Shown here in pieces: positions 7,485 through 13,825 of a stretch of 20,471 bases of DNA. A program made the translations under genes and the position numbers. The notes under the pieces are model-generated. The model saw only the letters and a list, made by a program, of their open reading frames with translations. It searched no databases and was not told where the DNA came from. How positions within the stretch are numbered: the stretch's first letter is position 1; the number at the start of each line of letters is the position of its first letter. This DNA is from Candidatus Altimarinota bacterium (GTDB lineage: Bacteria; Patescibacteriota; Gracilibacteria; BD1-5; UBA2023), in assembly GCA_947373235.1 (NCBI GenBank), contig CANBWW010000008.1:1-20471 (forward strand), read 5' to 3'.

Positions 7485-7524
7485 TCACATGCTCCTGATT
7501 ATACTGACGAAGTTCAAAACTCAA
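7478..7524. promoter_or_regulatory. divergent promoter with overlapping -10 boxes (recJ / lipoprotein operon)
   Basis: Plus strand: consensus TTGACA (7478-7483), 16-nt spacer, TATACT (7500-7505), serving the lipoprotein gene about 40 nt on. Minus strand: TTGAGT (7519-7524), 15-nt spacer, TATAAT (7498-7503), serving recJ. The two -10 hexamers share 7500-7503, so the polymerase footprints exclude each other. The plus -35 lies across the recJ start. Confidence 0.72.
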
Positions 7525-7546
7525 CTTTATTTTCTTTCTTTTTCCT

Positions 7547-7837
7547 ATGCAAAAAATAATGATTCTTTCCGTGATGGCCCTCGCACTTACGAGTTGTAGC
7601 TTCGGAAATAAGGCACCAGAAGTGGTAACTCCTATCTACCCACAAAGTCAAAATGAAACACCAGCAACGAAGTTCTGTGCTTCTCAAGGTGGACAATCTT
7701 CTGTCGAAAAATCTGGAGCTCTCGATATTGCATATTGTACTACAAAAACTGGAGAAAAAGTGGATGCTTGGAAATATATGAGTGATATGACGACAGTCGT
7801 TGCAACCGGAACAACCGACTCAGTATCCGCACAATAA
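7547..7837 (+). CDS. DUF333-type small lipoprotein
   Basis: 96 aa. N-terminus MQKIMILSVMALALTSC is a lipoprotein signal with lipobox LTSC (Cys-17), so the mature protein is lipid-anchored to the outer face of the membrane. The mature part carries the DUF333 pattern: PATKFCASQGGQSSVEK, then AYCTTKTGEKVDAWKYM, i.e. PAxxxC..GG..C..G..xxxW with two conserved cysteines. DUF333 proteins are small periplasmic or surface lipoproteins, some labelled hemolysin-like, without a firm function. No TGA codons. Upstream is a consensus promoter and a pyrimidine-rich leader (CTTTCTTTTTCCT) instead of a Shine-Dalgarno. DUF2304 and GT2 genes follow closely, forming one transcription unit. Confidence 0.85.
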   Translation: MQKIMILSVMALALTSCSFGNKAPEVVTPIYPQSQNETPATKFCASQGGQSSVEKSGALDIAYCTTKTGEKVDAWKYMSDMTTVVATGTTDSVSAQ

Positions 7838-7849
7838 TCTCATTCTTTT

Positions 7850-8188
7850 ATGAATTTATTACAGATTTTTTTCATTATTTCAGGGATTATTATCACACTC
7901 GTCGCTTTTGATATCGCGAGACGTGAGCGTTTTAATGCACTTCATTTTTTAGTATTTTTGAGTGTTTGAGGCGGTTTACTTATTTTTACATTTTTCCCAG
8001 GCGTACTTGATTTTATAGGAAAAATCTTCTGACTCACACGATGAGCTGATGTACTAGTCTATGCGAGTATTATATTTTTATTTTATTTTGTTCTTTTACT
8101 CCTGAGAAAAGTAGAATCAAATCGTCAGGATCTTACGAATTTAATCCGAGAAATCTCTCTCCAAGATACGAAATATGCACAAAAATAA
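7850..8188 (+). CDS. DUF2304 membrane protein
   Basis: 112 aa with three predicted membrane segments (about 3-22, 32-50, 66-85) and a charged C-terminal helix (LRKVESNRQDLTNLIREIS). The central RGADVLVYASIIFLFYFVLLL followed by that helix is the DUF2304 signature (GRGxDLLxYLxIIFLxY). Three TGA codons (7967, 8030, 8042) are Gly, including the conserved RGAD glycine; the standard code leaves no open frame. DUF2304 genes commonly neighbour dolichyl-phosphate-mannose-synthase-like GT2 genes; here the downstream GT2 overlaps by 14 bp. A role as membrane partner of that soluble glycosyltransferase is inference. Confidence 0.88.
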
Positions 8189-8885
8189 ATACCTTTTTCT
8201 CATCCGCGCGTACAATGAATCTTCTCGAATTCTTGATGTGATCGAAGGTATTTTTGCGGCTGGATTTTCTGAGATTTTAGTGGTGGATGATGGTTCTAGA
8301 GATGGTACGGCAGATCTTCTGAAACAACATTTTGGATCTCGTATTCTCTTTCTTAGACATCCTCTGAATCGCTGAGCGGGTGCTGCACTCGAAACGGGAT
8401 TTGCATTTATCAGGAAAGTGAGAAAAGAGAGAAACTGGGAATACGTTATCACCTTTGATGCTGATGGGCAACATGATATTGCGGATATGAAAAACTTCTT
8501 TGAAATGCTTCAAAAACATCCACAAACAGACGTTATCTATGGTTCGAGATTTATCACCAAAACGCAGACCAACGTTCCATTTTTTCGGAGAATTATTTTG
8601 TTTGGTGGAAAGATTTTTACTTCCCTCATTTCAGGAGTGCATCTAACCGATGCTCATAACGGTTATCGACTTTTTCGAATCGAAGTGATCGATCATGTAC
8701 ATCTGACTATGGACGGTATGGAATATGCAAGTGAGCTCATCGAAGAAATACACGTTCATGGGTACGAGATTCGTGAAGTTCCAGTCAATATTCACTATGA
8801 TGCCTATACGCTCTGAAAAGGTCAGAGATTTGGTTGAGTTTTTCGCATCGTTGCACGGATGCTCTATAAAAAAATATTTCAATAA
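8175..8885 (+). CDS. family 2 glycosyltransferase, DPM1-like
   Basis: 236 aa, GT-A fold. Nucleotide-sugar binding motif LVVDDGSRDGTADLL (35-49), LNRGAGAALETGF, metal-binding DADGQHD (95-101), VIYGSRF, then DAHNGYRLFR and VPVNIHYD, all typical of the dolichyl/undecaprenyl-phosphate mannose or glucose synthase branch. It probably transfers a sugar from a nucleotide donor to a polyprenyl phosphate at the inner face of the membrane; the actual sugar is unknown. Three TGA codons (8373, 8814, 8835) are Gly, the first in LNRGAG, a conserved Gly. There are no C-terminal membrane helices, which fits a need for the overlapping upstream DUF2304 protein. Followed at once by a terminator. Confidence 0.92.
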
Positions 8886-8916
8886 AAAACCCTTCTCAAA
8901 TGAGAAGGGTTTTTTA
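8884..8916 (+). terminator. intrinsic terminator after the GT2 gene, probably bidirectional
   Basis: Stem CCCTTCTC / GAGAAGGG with loop AAAT, flanked by six A on the left and six T on the right; it begins within the GT2 stop codon. It also lies 9 bp past the stop of the convergent minus-strand gene, so it can serve both. Confidence 0.9.
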
Positions 8917-8924
8917 GATGAGAA

Positions 8925-9269
8925 TTATTTTATTTCTACACCTGTTGCAACTGTTTCTACAGGAGTGTTCATCTGTGCTCCGGTTTCTCCCATAGGACGA
9001 ACTCGCATTTCACCACGATTTCCTCCACGATTCATCATTCCACCTTGCTTGAAGTTTCCATTTCCCATTCCGTATCCCATAGGACCTCGATGATTTTCTC
9101 CGAATTTCATCCCAAGTCCAAAGGCTCCAAGAATGAGAAGAAGGGCAATGAGGATACGAATTACTGATCCAAAGCATCTATTTTTCCCAGTGCAGCAGTT
9201 GGTCATGCAGTTTCCAAGAGTAGATTTTTCTTCTGTTGATACGTGTGTATGAGTTTCTTTCGTGTTCAT
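8925..9269 (-). CDS. single-pass membrane protein with Cys cluster and Gly/Met/Asn-rich tail, unknown
   Basis: 114 aa. Residues 1-34 are hydrophilic with HTH and a cysteine cluster NCMTNCCTGKNRC (Cys 21, 25, 26, 32); residues 36-54 form one membrane helix (VIRILIALLLILGAFGLGM); the tail is Gly/Met/Asn/Arg-rich (GPMGYGMGNGNFKQGGMMNR) and ends PVETVATGVEIK. No TGA codons. By positive-inside expectation the Cys part (Lys/Arg near the helix) is cytoplasmic and the Met/Gly tail outside, but this is weak. The Cys and Met content hints at metal or redox chemistry; no family is recognised. Start ATG 9269 is preferred because the upstream extension overlaps the divergent promoter region. Confidence 0.72.
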   Translation of the reverse strand: MNTKETHTHVSTEEKSTLGNCMTNCCTGKNRCFGSVIRILIALLLILGAFGLGMKFGENHRGPMGYGMGNGNFKQGGMMNRGGNRGEMRVRPMGETGAQMNTPVETVATGVEIK

Positions 9270-9349
9270 AGATTTATAGTAAAAAATAAAGTACATAGAT
9301 TCTAGACGAATTTCTGAAAAGGCAAAAGATTTTTTTCTTGAAAAAAATC

Positions 9350-9377
9350 TTGACAAGAAGGCTCGATTTTCTAAGAT
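9350..9377 (+). promoter_or_regulatory. strong putative promoter for the small gene at 9411
   Basis: Consensus TTGACA (9350-9355), 16-nt spacer, TAAGAT (9372-9377), then a 33-nt AU-rich leader without a Shine-Dalgarno. Confidence 0.62.
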
Positions 9378-9410
9378 GCATTTCTTTTAAAAAATAATCA
9401 TTTTCTCAAT

Positions 9411-9773
9411 ATGAACTCAGCTGTATATCCAATATCTGTAGAGAACTCAAAATCAGAACTTCTTTGAAGAAAAATCTCTGGACTTGATCTGAATATAAAT
9501 TCTTCAAATGAAGAAAAAACTACACAGATTCAAAAATTTTTCCAAGAACAAAATTTAAGTGAGACAATTGGTTATTTGTATATGCAAAAATTTATTATCG
9601 AGGATGGAATGTTCCAATTTACCAAAAAAAATGGTAAGTATTCACTTTGGGATTTTTTGGAGATGAATTTTCCAGATTTTACAACATCACTAAAAAACGA
9701 AAAACCATCAGAAACGGTACTTTCTCAAACTACAACTCATGTAAACGAAATTCTTTCACCTGAGTATATTTAA
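9411..9773 (+). CDS. small soluble hypothetical protein
   Basis: 120 aa, no signal peptide or membrane segment. Features: N-terminal SAVYPISVENSKSELLGRKI, where the Gly is the only TGA (9465-9467); an amphipathic middle QIQKFFQEQNLSETIGYLYM; an aromatic segment FQFTKKNGKYSLWDFLEMNF; and a Ser/Thr-rich end. Read under the standard code the frame begins only at codon 56. I recognise no family. It stands alone between its own promoter (9350-9377) and a hairpin terminator (9794-9835), directly upstream of the rpoBC promoter. Base composition is like its neighbours apart from a slightly higher A/T share, so lineage-specific rather than clearly foreign. Confidence 0.75.
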
Positions 9774-9793
9774 TTTCTGAAAGCAAAAAATAG

Positions 9794-9835
9794 AAAAAAA
9801 GATCGAGATTCTTACTTAGAAATTTGATCTTTTTT
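9794..9835 (+). terminator. intrinsic terminator after the small hypothetical gene
   Basis: AAAAAAAGATC pairs with GATCTTTTTT across an imperfect inner stem (ATTCT / AGAAAT) and loop TACTT. It is A/U-rich and so weaker than the other terminators, but correctly placed 20 bp after the stop and before the rpoB promoter. Confidence 0.65.
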
Positions 9836-9837
9836 AT

Positions 9838-9865
9838 TTGCTTTTTCGCATGTTCTTCATATAAT
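9838..9865 (+). promoter_or_regulatory. putative rpoBC promoter
   Basis: TTGCTT (9838-9843), 16-nt spacer and a perfect TATAAT (9860-9865). Transcription would begin around 9872, giving a leader of about 220 nt before the preferred rpoB start. A weaker second candidate, TTGTCA (9982-9987), 16 nt, GATATT (10004-10009), sits closer to the gene. Confidence 0.58.
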
Positions 9866-9871
9866 CCCGCG

Positions 9872-9922
9872 CAAGCACTCACAAAAATATGCTTGAGTTA
9901 CACCAATGTGAGGGCGTTTTTT
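9872..9922 (+). promoter_or_regulatory. structured 5' end of the rpoBC leader (possible pseudoknot or attenuator)
   Basis: Order of complementary blocks: CAAGCA (9872-9877), CTCAC (9878-9882), TGCTTG (9890-9895), GTGAG (9908-9912), then GGCGTTTTTT. Blocks 1/3 and 2/4 pair in interleaved order, i.e. an H-type pseudoknot or two competing hairpins, with a U-run after the last block. It starts just where the TATAAT promoter should initiate. The remaining leader to 10092 holds no gene I can support. Confidence 0.4.
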
Positions 9923-10092
9923 CTGTATAAGTTCAGGAAAAACATCCATTTTGTGTCAATCTGATTTCGTTTATATTTGTCTTGTCATGGCAGATAGAAA
10001 AAAGATATTGCACAAGGTAAAAAATGAAGGTTATATGGGATATCCCAACTAACTCCGACTTCCACTTTTTACTCATAATTACTCATCAATTC

Positions 10093-13000
10093 ATGGCGAA
10101 GAAAAATGACACAGTTGTTTCTTCTCCTTTTCAAAATACTCCAGAGATGTCAGCTCTTGGGGGTATTTATCATGATCAGGGAAGATACTACTTTACCGAT
10201 GATCGTACGATCATCGACCTTCCAGGACTTATCGAAGTCCAACTCGACAGTTACCGAGATTTTCTCGAACGTCGCATCGGAAAAGCATTCGAGGAATCAT
10301 TTCCTATCGATGACTTTTCTGGAGAAAAAATCTCTATCTTTTATAAGAGTTACGGTCTCGAAGAGCCAAAATACTCGGTTTCTGATTGTAAAAGAAAAAA
10401 TCTCAACTATGAAGCACCGCTCAAGGTTCGCTTCGAGATGCTTAATAAACAATCAGGAGAAATCAAAGAACAAGATGTATACCTCGGTGGTATTCCACTT
10501 ATGACGGAAATGGGAACATTTATCGTCAATGGTATCGAGCGTATCATCGTCAACCAGATTATCCGTTCTACGGGTATGTTCTTTACTCCAGATCCAAAAG
10601 CACCTTCTATGTACGGTATGAAGATCATCCCACACCGTGGTTCTTGGTTTGAAGTCGAAGTAGAAAAAAAAGGAGTGGTGAATGTGAAAATCGATAAAAA
10701 AAGAAAGGTACCTATTACTGTTCTTCTTCGTGCGTTTGGATTTGAAAGTGATGCAGATATTCTCGGAGCCTTCAAAGGTGAAGATGAATGGATCACTCGT
10801 CATATCGCACCAACGATCGAAAAAGACAAAACAAAAAATCGTATGGAGGCACTCTATGCGATCTACAAGCTTCTTCGTCCAGGTGATCTCGGAACCGATG
10901 AACGTGTAGAACAGCTGTTTCAGACGACTTTCTTTGACGGAAAGAAATTTGATCTTGGTGATGTCGCACGTATCAAAATCAACCGAAAACTTTCTGAGAA
11001 TTTTGCAGATCATAAGGCTGCGGCAAGTGCTCCAGAAGCAGAACAAATGCTTCTTGGTATCGACTTCGTTGCTGGTCTTCGTTATCTCTTTTCTCTTGAG
11101 GATGGAAGAGAAGGATTCCGTATTGATGATATCGACCACCTCGAAAATCGTCGTGTTCGTTCTGTTGGAGAGCTCGTGTATGATAAGGTGAAAGTGGGTC
11201 TTGCTCGTATGGAAAAGATCGCAAAAGATCGTATGACGATCATCGCGGATCTCGAAGATGCGGTTCCAGGTTCGTTTATCAACTCACGTCCGATGATCGC
11301 GGTAATGCGAGAATTTTTCGGAACGAATCAACTTTCTCAGTTTATGGATCAATCGAATCCACTTTCTGAACTGGCTCATAAACGTCGTGTAACGGCGCTT
11401 GGAGTCGGAGGTCTCACTCGTGAACGTGCATCGTTCGAAGTTCGTGATGTCCACCCAACTCAGTATGGTCGTATCTGTCCGATCGCCACACCAGAAGGAC
11501 CAAACATCGGTCTCGTGCTGCACTTTGCTTCCTATGCAAAAGTAAATAAATACGGATTTATCATGACTCCGTTTCGAAAGATTCGTCATCATGTTCCGAA
11601 GACACTCGAAGGACTCGTGAATCGTCTCCTTGCCGATGATCTCGTTGATACAAAAGGAAAAATCCTCGTTCCAGAAAAAACTCTGATTACGAAAGAAATT
11701 GCTGAACTGATCATAAAAAATACAAAAGAAGATGAAGTATTGGTTCGCGGATTTGCCACTCCAGACCACGAATACTTCGATGCATATGAAGAGCGTACTC
11801 TGGTAGTTGCGGAAGCCAGTACTCCAATGGATGAATTTGGAAATTTTCTCGATTCTCAGATTTCTGCTCGTCGTGCTTCGGAAGCAACGATCTCTCATGT
11901 GCGTCAAGTGACTCATATGGATATCTCTCCAAAACAGATCATGAGTGAGACGACAACATTGATTCCATTTTTGGAACATGATGATGCGACTCGTGCGGAA
12001 ATGGGATCGAACATGATGCGTCAAGCAGTTCCGCTCGTTCGTGCAGATGCTCCGATCGTCGGAACCGGTATGGAACGTGTGATCGGTGAAGGCTCTGGAT
12101 ACGTGATCAAGGCAGAAGATGCAGGAGAAGTGATCGGTGTGGATGCAAAACATATTTCTGTGATCTACGATAACGGAAAGAAGATTACCTACCCATTATC
12201 TACTTTCGAACGATCAAACCACGATATGTTGATCCATCAATGGGCTCGTGTATCGACGGGTGAGAAGTTTGAATCTGGAAAAATTCTCGCGGATGGGCAA
12301 GCGATCGATAATGGTGAACTTGCCGTAGGACGTAATCTTCTCGTTGCGTATATGCCATGGGAAGGATACAACTATGAAGATGCAATTATCATTTCTGAGC
12401 GTCTCATGCAGGATGATTTCTATACATCGATCCATATCAATGAATATACGATGGATGTTCGAGAAACAAAACTCGGGCCTGAGCAGACAACCAACGATAT
12501 CCCAAATGTTTCGACTGGAAAACTCAAAGATCTCGATGAAGATGGTATCGTTCGTATTGGTGCCTTTACTGGTGCGGGAGATATACTCGTCGGAAAGGTA
12601 ACTCCAAAGGGAGAAGTAGAACTTTCTCCAGAAGAAAGACTGCTTCGCGCGATCTTCGGCGATAAGAGTAAGGATGTAAAAGATTCTTCTCTCGTCCTTC
12701 CATCAGGTTCTGGTGGGAAAGTGATCGGAGTTCATATCCTTCGTCGTGAAGATGGAGACAATCTTCCAACTGGAGTATTCAAACAAGTAAAAGTCTACGT
12801 GGCTCAAACTCGGAAGATCGAAGTAGGTGATAAAATGGCTGGTCGACATGGAAACAAGGGTATCGTTTCTCGAATCGTTCCAGCTGAAGATATGCCATTT
12901 ATGGAAGATGGAACACCGATCGATATCATTTTGAATCCACTCGGTGTCATCTCTCGTATGAATATCGGACAGGTTCTCGAAACTCACCTTGGTGGTGCTG

Positions 13001-13662
13001 CTCGCAAACTTGGTATCAAGGTGGCAACTCCTATCTTGAATGGTGTTTCTACCGATCAGATTTCTGTTCTTATGGAAGCAGCTGGAATCCCAGCAGATGG
13101 AAAAATCCAACTCTACAACGGAAAAACAGGTGAAGCATTTAAGGAAAAGACAATGGTGGGAGTGAAGTATATGTTGAAGCTTCATCACCTCGTGGAAGAT
13201 AAGATTCATGCTCGTAGTGTCGGTCCATACTCGATGGTAACACAACAACCACTCGGAGGTAAGGCACAAAACGGAGGTCAGCGTCTCGGGGAAATGGAAG
13301 TGTGGGCGCTCGAAGGGTACGGTGCTGCCAATATCCTTCAAGAAATGCTCACCGTGAAATCCGATGATATCAACGGACGTACTCAGCTCTATGAAGCAGT
13401 GGTGAAAGGAAAAAAGATCCGTCGTCCAAATGTTCCAGAATCGTTCAATGTTCTCCTTCGTGAACTTCAAGCACTTCATCTGAATATCGATCTTCTCGGT
13501 GCAGAAGAAGTGGAAGCACTCGAAGCAGAGATGAAGGCCAGATTCGAAGAACTCGAGAAACTCGAAGGACAGTTCGATATCGAAGTAGATATTCCAACAG
13601 GAGAAGAAATAAAAGATGATACCGCTCCTGTTTCTACTGGAATCACTGACGATCGAGAATAA
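10093..13662 (+). CDS. rpoB: DNA-directed RNA polymerase subunit beta
   Basis: 1189 aa, standard RpoB without large insertions. Landmarks: TEMGTFIVNGIERIIVNQ, GSWFEVEVEKKG, the rifampicin-pocket region NQLSQFMDQSNPLSELAHKR followed by GGLTRERASFEVRDVHPTQY and GRICPIATPEGPNIGL, GEGSGYVIKAEDAG, VAYMPWEGYNYEDAI, LSPEERLLRAIFGDKSKDVK, GDKMAGRHGNKGIVSRIVP, and the C-terminal HARSVGPYSMVTQQPLGGKA..GEMEVWALEGYGAANILQE. At the position of E. coli Ser531 there is Thr-434, and Pro535 is replaced by Val. There is no TGA codon in 1189, in sharp contrast to other genes. Start ATG 10093 (MAKKND) is chosen for its normal RpoB N-terminus and the pyrimidine-rich start context shared by other genes; an in-frame ATG at 10024, 6 nt after AAGG, would add 23 unlikely residues. 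Confidence 0.97.
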   Translation: MAKKNDTVVSSPFQNTPEMSALGGIYHDQGRYYFTDDRTIIDLPGLIEVQLDSYRDFLERRIGKAFEESFPIDDFSGEKISIFYKSYGLEEPKYSVSDCKRKNLNYEAPLKVRFEMLNKQSGEIKEQDVYLGGIPLMTEMGTFIVNGIERIIVNQIIRSTGMFFTPDPKAPSMYGMKIIPHRGSWFEVEVEKKGVVNVKIDKKRKVPITVLLRAFGFESDADILGAFKGEDEWITRHIAPTIEKDKTKNRMEALYAIYKLLRPGDLGTDERVEQLFQTTFFDGKKFDLGDVARIKINRKLSENFADHKAAASAPEAEQMLLGIDFVAGLRYLFSLEDGREGFRIDDIDHLENRRVRSVGELVYDKVKVGLARMEKIAKDRMTIIADLEDAVPGSFINSRPMIAVMREFFGTNQLSQFMDQSNPLSELAHKRRVTALGVGGLTRERASFEVRDVHPTQYGRICPIATPEGPNIGLVLHFASYAKVNKYGFIMTPFRKIRHHVPKTLEGLVNRLLADDLVDTKGKILVPEKTLITKEIAELIIKNTKEDEVLVRGFATPDHEYFDAYEERTLVVAEASTPMDEFGNFLDSQISARRASEATISHVRQVTHMDISPKQIMSETTTLIPFLEHDDATRAEMGSNMMRQAVPLVRADAPIVGTGMERVIGEGSGYVIKAEDAGEVIGVDAKHISVIYDNGKKITYPLSTFERSNHDMLIHQWARVSTGEKFESGKILADGQAIDNGELAVGRNLLVAYMPWEGYNYEDAIIISERLMQDDFYTSIHINEYTMDVRETKLGPEQTTNDIPNVSTGKLKDLDEDGIVRIGAFTGAGDILVGKVTPKGEVELSPEERLLRAIFGDKSKDVKDSSLVLPSGSGGKVIGVHILRREDGDNLPTGVFKQVKVYVAQTRKIEVGDKMAGRHGNKGIVSRIVPAEDMPFMEDGTPIDIILNPLGVISRMNIGQVLETHLGGAARKLGIKVATPILNGVSTDQISVLMEAAGIPADGKIQLYNGKTGEAFKEKTMVGVKYMLKLHHLVEDKIHARSVGPYSMVTQQPLGGKAQNGGQRLGEMEVWALEGYGAANILQEMLTVKSDDINGRTQLYEAVVKGKKIRRPNVPESFNVLLRELQALHLNIDLLGAEEVEALEAEMKARFEELEKLEGQFDIEVDIPTGEEIKDDTAPVSTGITDDRE

Positions 13663-13825
13663 GTTTTCAAAAATTTATTCAATCTCCCTAAATCTTACAT
13701 ATATTTCTTTTTGGGTGTGACTCAGTCAAAAGAAGAGATACAATCTGTATTTCCTGAACTTTTCCACTATATGTGGACACCCGCTCGAAAGAAAATTGAC
13801 GTTTATTCCCATCCCTATTTTCTCT

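Noticed and set aside
9850..9960. tRNA or known riboswitch upstream of rpoB
   Set aside because: No T-loop or cloverleaf arms and no recognisable riboswitch core; only the interleaved short stems reported above.
10024..10092. rpoB starting 23 codons earlier at 10024
   Set aside because: AAGG lies 6 nt upstream, but the added residues do not look like an RpoB N-terminus and the other genes of the window do not use Shine-Dalgarno sites. Kept as an alternative only.
11284..12153. 289-aa minus-strand frame inside rpoB
   Set aside because: His/Cys/Ser-rich antisense shadow caused by rpoB codon usage, no family features.
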